39,821 nt of DNA from an uncultured Clostridia bacterium (GTDB lineage Bacteria > Bacillota_I > Bacilli_A > RF39 > UBA660): the NCBI GenBank assembly GCA_947304495.1, contig CAMZBG010000007.1:1-39821 (forward strand), written 5' to 3'. The position numbers were made by a program, and so were the translations under genes. Position 1 is the stretch's first letter; each line of letters opens with the position of its first letter. This document shows, in pieces, positions 15,652 to 25,316 of this stretch. The notes under the pieces were generated by a model that saw nothing but the letters and a program-made list of their open reading frames with translations, had not been told where the DNA came from and did not search any database.

Positions 15652-16701
15652 ATGAATAAAGATAGTATACAAGAATTAAAAAAAGAAATTGAAAACTTAT
15701 TTAAAGAAGATATTGATATTAAAAAATTAAACGATTTAAAAGTATTATATTTAGGTAAATCTGGTAAAATAACTGAATTATCAAAATTAATGAAAGATAT
15801 CCCTAACGAAGAGAAAAAAGAATATGGTATGCTTTTAAATGAATTGAGAGAATTATTTAATAATAATTATAATCAGTATAGAGAAAAATTAGAAAATGAA
15901 GAATTAAATCAAAAATTAGCAGCTGAAGAAATAGATGTCACCTTACCTAGTACAAAAATACCTACTGGTGCTCCCAATATTCTAGAACACATTATTGAAG
16001 AAGTAGAAGAGGTATTTATGTCTATGGGTTATGATGTTGTTGATGGACCAGAAGTTGAAGAAGATAGATATAATTTTGAATTACTTAATATTCCTAAAGG
16101 TCATCCAGCTAGAGATGCTCAAGATACTTTCTATATTGAAGATGAAAAAGTTTTACTTCGTAGTCAAACTTCACCAGTTCAAGCAAGAACTATGTTAGCT
16201 GCCGGTGGTGATAAACCAATTCGCATGATATGCCCAGGAAAAACATATAGAAGAGATGCTGACGATGCTACTCATTCTCATCAATTTATGCAAATTGAAG
16301 GTTTACTTGTCGATAAAAATATTAGCTTATCAGATTTAAAAGGAACTTTTGATGTTATCGCTAAAAAACTATTCGGAGATGATTGTGTTACTCGTTTTAG
16401 ACCTAGTTATTATCAATTTACAGAACCATCTGTAGAAACTGATATTTCATGTTTCGTATGTAAAGGAAAAGGATGTAGTCTATGTAAAAATACCGGTTGG
16501 ATTACCGTAAGTGGAGCCGGTATGGTCCATCCTAATGTTTTAAAAAATTGTGGTTATGATCCTGAAAAATGGACTGGCTTTGCTTTTGGCTTTGGCGCTG
16601 AAAGACTTGCTATGTTAAAATATGGAATCAATGATATTAGAACATTTTATCAAACAGATCTAAGAGAATCTTTATATTTTGATCGAAAGGATGTGGAATA
16701 A
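15652..16701 (+). CDS. pheS: Phenylalanyl-tRNA synthetase alpha subunit
   Basis: This 349-residue class II synthetase subunit charges tRNA-Phe as an alpha2-beta2 enzyme. A coiled-coil N-terminal arm (about residues 1-85) is followed by the catalytic core. Visible are VDGPEVEEDRYNFELLNIP, HPARDAQDTFY, LLRSQTSPVQARTM, motif 2 (PGKTYRRDADDATHSHQF) and motif 3 (GFAFGFGAERLAMLKYGI). The Cys cluster CFVCKGKGCSLCKNTGW precedes GAGMVHPNVL, as in other Bacillota enzymes. An AAAAGGAGG ribosome site follows the T-box terminator. The stop codon overlaps the pheT ATG (TAATG), so translation is coupled. Confidence 0.98.
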   Translation: MNKDSIQELKKEIENLFKEDIDIKKLNDLKVLYLGKSGKITELSKLMKDIPNEEKKEYGMLLNELRELFNNNYNQYREKLENEELNQKLAAEEIDVTLPSTKIPTGAPNILEHIIEEVEEVFMSMGYDVVDGPEVEEDRYNFELLNIPKGHPARDAQDTFYIEDEKVLLRSQTSPVQARTMLAAGGDKPIRMICPGKTYRRDADDATHSHQFMQIEGLLVDKNISLSDLKGTFDVIAKKLFGDDCVTRFRPSYYQFTEPSVETDISCFVCKGKGCSLCKNTGWITVSGAGMVHPNVLKNCGYDPEKWTGFAFGFGAERLAMLKYGINDIRTFYQTDLRESLYFDRKDVE

Positions 16702-19067
16702 TGATTAGCTTAAATTGGGTAAAAGATTACGTCGATATTGAAAACGAAGATTTAAATGAATTAGCTGTTAAAATAACTAAAGCTGGTGTCAATGTCGAAA
16801 AAGTTATTCATAACCATATTGATAATCTAGTTATTGGTAAAGTCATTGAATGTACAGATCATAAAGATAGTGACCATTTACATGTATGTAAAGTAGATAT
16901 TGGTACTGAAGTAACGCAAATCGTATGTGGTGCTAAAAATGTTAGAGCTGGTATTAAAGTAATCGTAGCTTTACCAGGATGCATCTTACCAGGTAATTTT
17001 GAAATAAAAAAAGGTGTTATTCGTGGTGAAGAATCTAATGGTATGATTTGTGCTTTATTTGAATTAGGCCTTGAAGAAAAAAATGAAGAAACATATAGTA
17101 AAGGCATAGCTGAATTAGATACTGATTTAAATCCAGGTGAAGATGCTAATATTTATCTAGGAACTGATGATACTATCTATGAATTAGATGTTCACAAACA
17201 TAGAAATAATGATTGTTATTATCATATTGGTTTTGCTTATGAAATTGCCAGCATTCTATCTAAAAAAGTAACTTTACCTGAAATAAAACATAAAGAAGTA
17301 AAAGATAATGTATCAGATTACATAAAAGTAAAAGTAGAAACTGATAAATGTCCATATTATACTGCTAAGATGGCTAGGAATATAAAAATAGGAGAGTCAC
17401 CAGAATTTATTAAGAAAAGATTAATTAGTGCTGGTATGCGTCCTATTAACAATGTTGTTGATATCTCTAACTATGTAATGTTAGAATACGGACAACCTCT
17501 TCATTTCTTTGATAAAAATAAATTAGGTAATACTATCTTAGTAAGATTAGCAAAAGACCAAGAACAAATTAAAACATTAGATAATCAAGATCGTGTTTTA
17601 ACAGCTAAAGATATCGTTATCACAAATGGTACTATTCCTGTATGTATAGCTGGTATTATGGGTGGAGAAAACACTGACGTCGATGAAAATACAAAAGATA
17701 TTGTTATCGAATCAGCTATCTTTGATGCTATTGCTATCCGTTATACTGCTGAAAGATTAAATCTAAAGAGTGAAGCCTCAATTCGTTATGGTAAAGGTTT
17801 AAATTATGAATACACTACTGAAGCTATAGAAAGATCGTGTTACTTACTAGAAAAATATGCAGATGCTGAAATATTATCTGGAACTATTATCCATGATAAT
17901 CTTAAAAAAGAACCAAAAATTGTTAAATTTAAAGCTGATGAAGTAAATACTTTATTAGGAATTACTTTAACTGATAAAGATATTGAAACAGAATTAGCTA
18001 GATTAATGTTCGATTATAAAAAAGAAAAAGATATGTTTATTGTTACTATTCCTAATAGAAGATTAGATATTGATCCTAATGTTAATGATATAGCTGAAGA
18101 AATAGGTAGATTATATGGCTATCATAATCTTGTATCTACATTACCAACAGTCAAAACTAAAAGAGGTATCTATGTTGGTGATGTCAGAATTAGAAAAGAA
18201 ATATCTAAAAGACTAAGAACATTAGGTTTAAACGAAACTAAAACATATACTTTAGTTAGTGAAGATATGGCTAATAGCTTTAATTATGATAATAAAACTC
18301 AAATAAAATTACCTAATCCAATGAGTTTAGATAAATCTGTCATAAGAACATCCATAATCCCATCACTAATAAATATCTACGAATATAATAAAGCTAGAAA
18401 TGTTAAAGATATCATGTTATATGAAATATCTAAAACGTATGATGTAGCTTATACTGAAGAAATGAAAGTAGCTATGTTAATAAGTGGTAACTATATAACT
18501 AATGAATGGAATCATTCAGTTATTAAATGTGATTTCTATACCTTAAAAGGAATTATCGAAAACTTATTAAATTATCTAGGATTTAAAAACAGATATACCT
18601 TTGAAAAGACTAATATCAAGGATATGCATCCTGGTATGACTGCTAAAATAATTCTAGACAAAGAAGAGGTAGGTATTATTGGTAGAATTCATCCAACAAA
18701 AAATAAAGATGAAATCTATTTGGCTGAATTATCTGTAACTAAATTATATAATAAACAAATAAAACCTATTAAATTTAAAGAAGCTTCTAAATATCCAGAA
18801 ATTGTTAAAGATGTTGCCTTTGTAATTCCTAATGAATTAGAATCAGAAGTTATTCAAAAACAAATAATCAAATCAGGTGGTAGACTATTAACTAATACTG
18901 AAGTATTTGATTTATATCCAAATATCGAAGAAGGCAAAAAATCATTAGCCTATAAATTGACATTCTCAGATCCTTCTAGAACCTTAACAGATGAAGAAGT
19001 AATGAATGTATTTAATAAGATAATATCTGAAGTAGTAGAAAAATGTAATGTTAAATTGAGAGATTAA
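16701..19067 (+). CDS. pheT: Phenylalanyl-tRNA synthetase beta subunit
   Basis: This 788-residue beta subunit contains, in order: an N-terminal segment SLNWVKDYVDI; an EMAP/tRNA-binding domain (about residues 40-150, VIGKVIECTDHKDSDHLHVC); the B3/B4 editing region (about 205-400, RPINNVVDISNYVMLEYGQP, MGGENTDV, SEASIRYGKGL); the B5 domain with IPNRRLDIDPNVNDIAEEIG; the core; and a C-terminal FDX-ACB anticodon-binding domain (FKEASKYPEIVKDVAFVIP). The length is normal (about 800). It is co-translated with pheS under T-box control, and a terminator immediately follows the stop codon. Confidence 0.98.
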   Translation: MISLNWVKDYVDIENEDLNELAVKITKAGVNVEKVIHNHIDNLVIGKVIECTDHKDSDHLHVCKVDIGTEVTQIVCGAKNVRAGIKVIVALPGCILPGNFEIKKGVIRGEESNGMICALFELGLEEKNEETYSKGIAELDTDLNPGEDANIYLGTDDTIYELDVHKHRNNDCYYHIGFAYEIASILSKKVTLPEIKHKEVKDNVSDYIKVKVETDKCPYYTAKMARNIKIGESPEFIKKRLISAGMRPINNVVDISNYVMLEYGQPLHFFDKNKLGNTILVRLAKDQEQIKTLDNQDRVLTAKDIVITNGTIPVCIAGIMGGENTDVDENTKDIVIESAIFDAIAIRYTAERLNLKSEASIRYGKGLNYEYTTEAIERSCYLLEKYADAEILSGTIIHDNLKKEPKIVKFKADEVNTLLGITLTDKDIETELARLMFDYKKEKDMFIVTIPNRRLDIDPNVNDIAEEIGRLYGYHNLVSTLPTVKTKRGIYVGDVRIRKEISKRLRTLGLNETKTYTLVSEDMANSFNYDNKTQIKLPNPMSLDKSVIRTSIIPSLINIYEYNKARNVKDIMLYEISKTYDVAYTEEMKVAMLISGNYITNEWNHSVIKCDFYTLKGIIENLLNYLGFKNRYTFEKTNIKDMHPGMTAKIILDKEEVGIIGRIHPTKNKDEIYLAELSVTKLYNKQIKPIKFKEASKYPEIVKDVAFVIPNELESEVIQKQIIKSGGRLLTNTEVFDLYPNIEEGKKSLAYKLTFSDPSRTLTDEEVMNVFNKIISEVVEKCNVKLRD

Positions 19068-19084
19068 ACAATCTCTCTTTTTAA
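19058..19084 (+). terminator. Intrinsic terminator of pheST
   Basis: An 8-bp stem GAGAGATT / AATCTCTC (19058-19065, 19070-19077) with an AAAC loop starts inside the last codons of pheT and is followed by TTTTT. Confidence 0.88.
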
Positions 19085-19131
19085 ATTATGAAAATAATCT
19101 TTTATAAACAAACCGTAAACAGAAATAATTA

Positions 19132-19140
19132 TGCTATAAA
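19132..19140 (+). promoter_or_regulatory. Orphan extended -10 (possible short RNA promoter)
   Basis: TG-C-TATAAA (hexamer 19135-19140) lies between pheT and the convergent rluA terminator, with no plus-strand gene downstream and no convincing -35. If active, it would give an RNA of about 50 nt ending at the 19175-19199 hairpin. AT richness makes a chance match quite possible. Confidence 0.25.
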
Positions 19141-19174
19141 TTCTTGAATATACAATAAAAAAAGTAATTAAAAT

Positions 19175-19199
19175 AGAGTTTCAAAAACGAAACTCTTTT
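19175..19199. terminator. Intrinsic terminator of the rluA-type gene (bidirectional shape)
   Basis: Stem AGAGTTTC / GAAACTCT (19175-19182, 19189-19196) has a 6-nt loop. On the minus strand it is followed by a T-rich ATTTTAATTA, and on the plus strand by TTTTATTTTA. Confidence 0.82.
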
Positions 19200-20061
19200 A
19201 TTTTATTATTTTATTAAATTCTTTAGGTATATCACTTTCAAGATGAATTAGTTTTTTACTAACCGGATGAATAAATTCTAATATATTCGCATGTAAACAT
19301 AATCTTTTTATAGGATTAGTTTTACATTTATATTTTTTATCACCAACTACTGGATATCCCATCTCACTTAGATGTACTCTAATCTGATTCCTTCTACCAG
19401 TATCAATAAATAGTTGCACTAAAGTATATTTACCATTATTTTTAATTGAAGAATAGTGGGTAATTGCTTCTTTACCTTGACCATTTCTTGATGAATGAAC
19501 AAATTGATTCTTATCTTCAAATAAATAACTCTTCCTAGTACCATTTCCAGTAAGAATTCCATCAACAATGGCAATATATCCTCTTTTTTTAACTATCGTA
19601 TTCCAATTATCTTGCATCTTATCCCTTATTTTTTCATTCTTACAGAATATTAATACCCCTGATGTATCTTGATCTAACCTATGAACTACAAATATATATT
19701 TATGATTACTTGTTTTCTTTACATAATCAGATACCATTCTATAAGCTGTCAATTCTTTTTCTTTATCATTTGATATTGATAATAATCCACTAGGCTTATT
19801 AATGGCGATTATATATTCATCTTCATATAATATATCTAAGTTATAATCATCATTAATTCTTTTCTTATCATAAAATATTTCTACTTTATCATTATCGTGA
19901 AGTAGATAACTACTATTGGTAATTGTCTTACCATTTACCGAAATCATTCCATTTTTTATATAATTTTTGATTGTCTTTTTAGATAAATCTTTCTTAAACT
20001 CACTAATACTAAGCAGTAGTGTTGTCTTAGTATTATTTATATAATCTTGATGTCTATTCAT
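19198..20061 (-). CDS. RluA-family pseudouridine synthase
   Basis: This 287-residue enzyme isomerises specific uridines in ribosomal or transfer RNA. An N-terminal S4-like RNA-binding segment (about residues 14-70, KTIKNYIKNGMISVNGK) precedes the catalytic domain. The domain carries IAINKPSGLLS, the catalytic loop HRLDQDTSGVLIF (Asp essential), and TGRRNQIRVHLSEMGYPVVG. The exact target base cannot be told from the sequence; the RRNQIRVH variant is seen in some Bacillota members of the family. The ATG follows GTGGTGATA. It is flanked by a promoter at 20077-20105 and terminator 19175-19199, so it is a single-gene unit. Confidence 0.93.
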   Translation of the reverse strand: MNRHQDYINNTKTTLLLSISEFKKDLSKKTIKNYIKNGMISVNGKTITNSSYLLHDNDKVEIFYDKKRINDDYNLDILYEDEYIIAINKPSGLLSISNDKEKELTAYRMVSDYVKKTSNHKYIFVVHRLDQDTSGVLIFCKNEKIRDKMQDNWNTIVKKRGYIAIVDGILTGNGTRKSYLFEDKNQFVHSSRNGQGKEAITHYSSIKNNGKYTLVQLFIDTGRRNQIRVHLSEMGYPVVGDKKYKCKTNPIKRLCLHANILEFIHPVSKKLIHLESDIPKEFNKIIK

Positions 20062-20076
20062 ACTATCACCACTATA

Positions 20077-20105
20077 ATTGTACTAGAAAAAGCTTTTAAA
20101 GTAAA
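20077..20105 (-). promoter_or_regulatory. Promoter of the rluA-type gene
   Basis: On the minus strand: -35 TTTACT (20100-20105), a 17-nt spacer, and -10 TACAAT (20077-20082), about 16 nt before the ATG. Confidence 0.6.
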
Positions 20106-20110
20106 TAAAA

Positions 20111-20144
20111 GAATTATCTGTTAGGTAATTCTGTTTCTTTTTTT
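20111..20144. terminator. Orphan hairpin with T tract between divergent genes
   Basis: Stem GAATTATC / GGTAATTC (20111-20118, 20124-20131, one G-T pair) is followed by TGTTTCTTTTTTT. It looks like an intrinsic terminator, yet no plus-strand gene lies upstream of it, and it sits between the divergent rluA and xfp promoters. It may insulate them. Confidence 0.5.
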
Positions 20145-20156
20145 CTAGCTAAAGCA

Positions 20157-20185
20157 TTGAAATAATTACTAAACTTTGCTATAAT
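20157..20185 (+). promoter_or_regulatory. Promoter of phosphoketolase gene
   Basis: -35 TTGAAA (20157-20162), a 17-nt spacer, and extended -10 TTTGC-TATAAT (hexamer 20180-20185). This is one of the strongest promoters in the window, consistent with a highly expressed metabolic gene. Confidence 0.8.
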
Positions 20186-20211
20186 CTTATTAGAATAGAG
20201 GAGAGTGTGAT

Positions 20212-22554
20212 ATGGGAAAAATAACTAATGAAGAATTATTAAAAATAGATGCTTATTTTAGGGCTACTAACTATATATCTGTAGGTCAGTTGTATCTCTT
20301 AGATAATCCTCTTTTAAAAAGAAATCTCTCTTTAGAAGATATCAAACATAAACTAGTTGGACACTGGGGAACTGTCCCTGGACAAAATTTTATTTATGCC
20401 CACTTAAATAGAATTATCAAAAAATATGATTTAAATATGATCTATATATCTGGACCAGGACATGGCGGTAATGCAATGATTGCAAATACTTATCTAGAAG
20501 GTTCATATTCAGAAATATATCCTGATATTACCGAAGATGAAGAAGGATTAAAGAAACTATTTAAAAGATTTAGCTTTCCTGGTGGGGTATCTAGTCATGT
20601 AGCTCCAGAAACTCCTGGTTCAATTAATGAAGGTGGAGAATTAGGTTATAGTTTGGCCCATGCCTATGGAGCTGTTATGGATAATCCAAATTTGATTGCT
20701 GCCTGTGTTGTCGGTGATGGTGAGGCAGAAACTGGACCATTAGCTACCTCATGGCAATCTAATAAGTTTATTAATCCCAAGACTGATGGTATTGTCTTAC
20801 CAATCCTTCATCTAAATGGTTATAAAATTGCTAATCCTACCATTTTTGGCCGAATGAGTGATAAAGAAATTGAATGTTTCTTCACTGGTTGTGGGTACAA
20901 GCCATATTTTGTATCTGGCAGTATTCCTGTAGAAATGCACAGAAAAATGGCTGAAACCTTAGATAAAGTAGTTAGAGATATTCGTAATATAAAAAAAGGA
21001 AATAGCGTTAAAAGACCAGTTTATCCTATGATTATTTTAAGAACTCCAAAAGGTTGGACTGGACCAAACATCGTCGCAGGTAAACAAATAGAAGGAACAT
21101 TTAGATCTCATCAAATACCACTTGTCGTAGATGCTGAACATAAAAAGAACTTATCTGTTTTAGAAAAATGGTTAAAAAGTTATCGCCCAGAAGAACTATT
21201 TGATAAAAATGGTCGATTGATAAAAGAAATAAGAGATATCCTACCTAAAGGTAATAGAAGAATGGGGATGAATCCTCATACTAATGGTGGAATATTACTA
21301 GAAGCTTTAAGATTGCCTGATTTTAAAAAATATGGCGTTTCTGTTCCATATCCAGGTAGTATTATGAAAAGTGATATGACCGAACTTGGAAAATATATTC
21401 GTGATGTCTTTGAATTAAATAAAGATAAACGTAATTTTAGATTATTTGGACCAGATGAAACTATGTCTAATAGACTAGGTAGTGTCTTTGAAAAAAATAA
21501 TCGTCGTTGGATTGATAAGAAAATTAAAACCGATGAATTTTTAGCTGCCGATGGTCGTATTCTTGACAGTATGCTCTCAGAACACATGTGTGAAGGTTGG
21601 CTTGAAGGATATATATTAACTGGTAGACATGGAGTCTTTAATAGCTATGAAGCATTTATCAGAATTATTGATTCCATGGCTAGTCAACATGCAAAATGGT
21701 TAAAAGTATCTGCTGATCTTCCATGGCGTAGACCAATTGCTAGTTTAAACTATTTACTTTCATCAAATGTATGGCAACAAGATCATAATGGTTATACCCA
21801 TCAAGATCCAGGCTTTTTAAATCATATTGCTACCAAAAAAGCTGAAATATCAAGAATGTATTTGCCCCCTGATACCAATTGCCTATTATCGTGCTTTGAT
21901 CATTGCATCAAGAGTAAAAACTATATTAATGTTATTGTGGCTTCAAAGCATCCAAGCCCACAGTGGTTAACGATTGAAGAAGCAGAAAAACATTGTACAA
22001 AAGGCGTTGGTATATGGCATTTTGCCTCAAGTGATGAAGGTAAAGAACCAGATATTGTTATGGCTTCATGTGGTGATGCCCCAACGCTTGAAACTCTTGC
22101 TGCCATTTCCATCCTAAAGGAAAATTTTCCAGAAATAAAAATTCGTATGGTCAATGTTGTTGACTTAATGAAATTAGTTTCTAATTATAAACATCCACAT
22201 GGCTTAACTGATGAAGAATATAACGCTATCTTTACCAAAGATAAACCAATTATCTTCAATTTCCATGGATATCCTGATTTAATTCATACGTTGACATATA
22301 ATCGTGAAAATCAAAATATGCATGTTCATGGCTATATTGAAGAGGGGACAATTACTACTTCATTTGATATGAAAGTTCAAAATAAGATTGATCGTTATAA
22401 TCTAGTTATCGATGCTTTAAAATACTTACCAGAACTAGGTAATCGTAGTGCTTTCCTTATTGAAGAATGTAAAAATAAATTGATTGAACATAAAACATAC
22501 ATATCTAACTATGGTATTGATATGGAAGAAGTTAGAACTTGGCACTGGAAATAG
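20212..22554 (+). CDS. xfp: Xylulose-5-phosphate / fructose-6-phosphate phosphoketolase
   Basis: This 780-residue thiamine-diphosphate enzyme cleaves xylulose-5-P (and often fructose-6-P) to acetyl phosphate plus glyceraldehyde-3-P (or erythrose-4-P). Signatures include [37 protein letters not shown], the [20 protein letters not shown] segment, and the TPP-binding [19 protein letters not shown]. Later come [20 protein letters not shown] and a [16 protein letters not shown]-terminal part. The length is typical (about 790). It implies a heterofermentative or acetate-yielding pentose pathway that conserves energy as acetyl phosphate, possibly using sugar phosphates from nucleoside salvage (pdp). 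It is monocistronic, with a strong promoter and terminator. Confidence 0.97.
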   Translation: MGKITNEELLKIDAYFRATNYISVGQLYLLDNPLLKRNLSLEDIKHKLVGHWGTVPGQNFIYAHLNRIIKKYDLNMIYISGPGHGGNAMIANTYLEGSYSEIYPDITEDEEGLKKLFKRFSFPGGVSSHVAPETPGSINEGGELGYSLAHAYGAVMDNPNLIAACVVGDGEAETGPLATSWQSNKFINPKTDGIVLPILHLNGYKIANPTIFGRMSDKEIECFFTGCGYKPYFVSGSIPVEMHRKMAETLDKVVRDIRNIKKGNSVKRPVYPMIILRTPKGWTGPNIVAGKQIEGTFRSHQIPLVVDAEHKKNLSVLEKWLKSYRPEELFDKNGRLIKEIRDILPKGNRRMGMNPHTNGGILLEALRLPDFKKYGVSVPYPGSIMKSDMTELGKYIRDVFELNKDKRNFRLFGPDETMSNRLGSVFEKNNRRWIDKKIKTDEFLAADGRILDSMLSEHMCEGWLEGYILTGRHGVFNSYEAFIRIIDSMASQHAKWLKVSADLPWRRPIASLNYLLSSNVWQQDHNGYTHQDPGFLNHIATKKAEISRMYLPPDTNCLLSCFDHCIKSKNYINVIVASKHPSPQWLTIEEAEKHCTKGVGIWHFASSDEGKEPDIVMASCGDAPTLETLAAISILKENFPEIKIRMVNVVDLMKLVSNYKHPHGLTDEEYNAIFTKDKPIIFNFHGYPDLIHTLTYNRENQNMHVHGYIEEGTITTSFDMKVQNKIDRYNLVIDALKYLPELGNRSAFLIEECKNKLIEHKTYISNYGIDMEEVRTWHWK

Positions 22555-22555
22555 C

Positions 22556-22595
22556 GAAAAAGTGTAAAAAAATAAAAACACTTTTTCTTTTTTTC
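22556..22595 (+). terminator. Intrinsic terminator of xfp
   Basis: A 10-bp stem GAAAAAGTGT / ACACTTTTTC (22556-22565, 22578-22587) with a 12-nt A-rich loop is followed by a T run. Confidence 0.85.
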
Positions 22596-22625
22596 TCAAA
22601 AATGCTATTAAAAAATGCAAAAATA

Positions 22626-22634
22626 TGATAAAAT
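22626..22634 (+). promoter_or_regulatory. Extended -10 promoter of ezrA
   Basis: TG-A-TAAAAT (hexamer 22629-22634) lies about 36 nt ahead of the ATG at 22670. No clear -35 is seen. The same extended -10 version is found upstream of secA. Confidence 0.45.
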
Positions 22635-22669
22635 AATTATGTATCAAAATGGAAAGAGAAGTGATAATA

Positions 22670-24376
22670 ATGAACGACAAATATTTAATGCCTGTTATCA
22701 TCTTTTTAACTTTGTTTATCGCTACCATTATTATTCTACTAATCTTAAATAAAAGAAGAAAAAGTAATCTAAAAAAAAGAATTGAATTTTTAGATTATGA
22801 AAAAAATAAAATTATTGGTGTCCCTATCTTAAGTGAGTTATCTAAAGTAAGAGAACTAGTAAAAACAGACGATTTAAAACAAAAATTATTAGATTGGGAC
22901 AATACTTTCAAAGAGATAAAAGAAACTAAAATAGATGCCTTAACTGATTTAATTACTGAAGCTGATTTCCTTGTTGATAAAAAAGATTATCCAAGTGCCA
23001 TAAAAACAATTGCCAATATTGAAATTAATTTGGAAGCCTTAAAGCAAAAAACAGATTCTTTACTTGAAGAAATAAAAGTTATAACCAATTCTGAAGAAAG
23101 AAATAGAGGCGTAGTAACTAAATTAAAAGTAATCTATCGTGAATGTGAAAGCAAATATGAACGCAGTAAAAAAGATTATGGCCCATTATGTGAAAGCATT
23201 GAGTCATATATAGTTAAAATTGAAAACGGTTTTAAAAAGTTCGAATCATATATGGATAAGAATGATTATGTATCCGTTGAAAAAAATGTTATAACTCTAG
23301 AAAGTAATATTAATAATCTTAAAAATTACTTAGATAAAACACCAGATTTAATCTTGATGGCTACCATGATGATTCCTAATAAGATTGAAGAAACAAAAAC
23401 ATTATATTTTCGTATGCAAAGAGATGGATATCCATTAGATTATCTAAATATTGAATATAATATCAAAGAAATTCAAACTAAAGTCGATGATATTATTACT
23501 AAAATGAAAGAATTCAATTTAGAGGATGTCGATATTGAATTAAAGACCATGTTGGAGTATTTCAATACTATCTTTAATAGCTTTGAAAAAGAAAGAGAAG
23601 CTAAAGAAATATTTAGAGAAAACATTAAAAAACTAAAGAAGAAAATTGAAGGCGTCAATAAGATTGTTTACGATATCTATATTCAAATGGATGATATTAA
23701 AAGTACGTATGATTTATCAGAATCAGAAATTAATAAGTTTACCATTATTAATCGTAACCTAGAAAAAATAAATGAGGATTATAAAACACTATTTGAGCAT
23801 GGCAAAGGTAGAACCTTTGCATATTCAAAATTAGCCGTAGAATTGGATGGCTTAAATGATCGACTTACTAGATTACAAGAAGATTTAGATTATCGTTTAA
23901 AATCTATTACCAGTATGAAAGATGATGAATCACGTGCTAAAGAACAACTTAATATGATAGAAAACTTATTGGTAGCTTCTAAAAATAAATTAAAAGATTA
24001 TAAAATACCAGTTATTCCTAACAATTATTTTGTTGAATTAGAAGAAGCTGGAGAAGCTATTAGAGAGATAATCAAAGAATTATCTAAAAAACCAATAGTT
24101 ATTAAAGTCTTAAATATTAGAGTTGATACAGCTAGAGATTTAGTGTTTAAAATCTATAATAAAACAAATGATATTGTAAAAAGTGCTGTTATGTGTGAAG
24201 ATTTAATCGTATATGGTAACCGATACCGCACAAGTAACCAAGAAATAGATGATGCCCTAAATGAAGCTGAAGCATTGTTCAGAAAAGGAAAATATTCTGA
24301 ATCAATAAATAAATCAATAAAGGCAATTAGTGCTGTTGATAGTACTGTCAAGAAGAAATTTGACTTGGAAAAGTAA
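22670..24376 (+). CDS. ezrA: EzrA-like septation ring formation regulator
   Basis: This 568-residue protein has one N-terminal membrane helix (about residues 7-26, PVIIFLTLFIATIIILLIL), then basic NKRRKS, then a long cytoplasmic coiled coil of spectrin-like repeats. EzrA has this topology and length. The C-terminal end LIVYGNRYRTSNQEIDDALN followed by EALFRKGKYSESINKSIKAI strongly resembles the conserved EzrA C-terminus. EzrA binds FtsZ and its partners, restrains extra Z-rings and links division to wall synthesis. The start at 22670 follows AGAGAAGTGAT; ATG 22649 has no ribosome site. Two unusual membrane-anchored low-complexity proteins follow. Overall identity to known EzrA is probably low, as usual for this family. 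Confidence 0.85.
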   Translation: MNDKYLMPVIIFLTLFIATIIILLILNKRRKSNLKKRIEFLDYEKNKIIGVPILSELSKVRELVKTDDLKQKLLDWDNTFKEIKETKIDALTDLITEADFLVDKKDYPSAIKTIANIEINLEALKQKTDSLLEEIKVITNSEERNRGVVTKLKVIYRECESKYERSKKDYGPLCESIESYIVKIENGFKKFESYMDKNDYVSVEKNVITLESNINNLKNYLDKTPDLILMATMMIPNKIEETKTLYFRMQRDGYPLDYLNIEYNIKEIQTKVDDIITKMKEFNLEDVDIELKTMLEYFNTIFNSFEKEREAKEIFRENIKKLKKKIEGVNKIVYDIYIQMDDIKSTYDLSESEINKFTIINRNLEKINEDYKTLFEHGKGRTFAYSKLAVELDGLNDRLTRLQEDLDYRLKSITSMKDDESRAKEQLNMIENLLVASKNKLKDYKIPVIPNNYFVELEEAGEAIREIIKELSKKPIVIKVLNIRVDTARDLVFKIYNKTNDIVKSAVMCEDLIVYGNRYRTSNQEIDDALNEAEALFRKGKYSESINKSIKAISAVDSTVKKKFDLEK

Positions 24377-24405
24377 TTGCAAATGTCATAAATATATGAT
24401 ATTAT
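24377..24405 (+). promoter_or_regulatory. Promoter of the Pro/Asn/Met-rich protein gene
   Basis: -35 TTGCAA (24377-24382, immediately after the ezrA stop), a 17-nt spacer, and extended -10 TGA-TATTAT (hexamer 24400-24405). It gives the pair of low-complexity genes a start separate from ezrA. Confidence 0.7.
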
Positions 24406-24434
24406 TTATATAGGATAAAGAGGAGATGAAACAT

Positions 24435-25307
24435 ATGAATATAAAAGATTTCTTAGTTGATAATTATATATATATAATAATTGTCATTCTTTTAGTAATT
24501 GTAACAATTATTGGCTTTTTAGCTGATAAGAAAAAGAATGGTGATAATAGTCCAAAAGCAAATAAAGGAAATAATGGTGGTAATGTTCCGGGTGGAGAAC
24601 CAACTATGGCAGCCCCAATTAATTATCAACCAGTAAATAATCAAATGCCAAGTCCCGGTATTAACGTTATTCCACAGAATAATACCTTAAATCAGGTACC
24701 TAATGTTATGCCTCAAAATAACAATCCAGTAGTAGCTCCAGAGAACAATATGAATACTCAGATTAATCCCATTGGACCAATGCCGGTAGTTAATAATCCT
24801 GGCGTAGCTATAGAACCACAAGGAGTAAATGTTTTACCTGCTGGACCACAACCGATGAATCCTATGACACCTAACATTGAACCTCCACAAGTACAAGAAA
24901 TAAATAATCCGATGATGAATAATATTCCATCACCAGTTGAACCAATAAATCCAAATGTTGGCATGAATCCTGAACCAATGTATCAACCATTGTCTGAACA
25001 AAAGCCAACTTTTGCCCCAACAATGCAAGCGGTACCTAATGTTATGATGAATAATGTTCAAGTACCTCCAGCACCAGCTCCAATGCCTGTGATGGATTAC
25101 AATGTAAACAACCAAATTGTGCCTGAACCAGCGCCAATGATGGCACCGGCTCAAAATGTTAATATGAATGCTGGACCAGTTATGCCAGGACCTATACCAA
25201 ACCCAACTGAAAATACTATGCCAAGTCCAGTAACACCACCACAACCAGTGACACCAACACCTGTAAGTTTTGTATATGGTGGTCAAAATAATAACATGCC
25301 ACAATAA
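24435..25307 (+). CDS. Membrane-anchored Pro/Asn/Met-rich disordered protein
   Basis: This is a 290-residue protein. One N-terminal helix (about residues 12-32, YIIIVILLVIVTIIGFLA) is followed by basic DKKKNG, which should leave the rest in the cytoplasm. The remaining ~250 residues are almost free of charge and Cys, and dominated by Pro, Asn, Met, Val and Gln. Loose repeats recur, such as VIPQNN, VMPQNNN and VMMNNVQVPPAPAP. No folded domain is seen, so it is predicted to be intrinsically disordered. The ATG at 24435 is nine bases from AGAGGAG; ATG 24426 abuts that site and is unlikely. It lies directly after ezrA and ten bases before a second disordered protein. Family not recognised. Confidence 0.65.
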   Translation: MNIKDFLVDNYIYIIIVILLVIVTIIGFLADKKKNGDNSPKANKGNNGGNVPGGEPTMAAPINYQPVNNQMPSPGINVIPQNNTLNQVPNVMPQNNNPVVAPENNMNTQINPIGPMPVVNNPGVAIEPQGVNVLPAGPQPMNPMTPNIEPPQVQEINNPMMNNIPSPVEPINPNVGMNPEPMYQPLSEQKPTFAPTMQAVPNVMMNNVQVPPAPAPMPVMDYNVNNQIVPEPAPMMAPAQNVNMNAGPVMPGPIPNPTENTMPSPVTPPQPVTPTPVSFVYGGQNNNMPQ

Positions 25308-25316
25308 GGAGGAATT

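Noticed and set aside
21276..21587. Minus-strand ORF within the phosphoketolase gene
   Set aside because: No ribosome site and no recognisable protein; it lies fully inside a well-supported coding frame.
24435..25307. Collagen-like or cell-wall-spanning repeat protein
   Set aside because: No GXY pattern, no LPXTG, and the positive-inside rule puts the low-complexity part in the cytoplasm.
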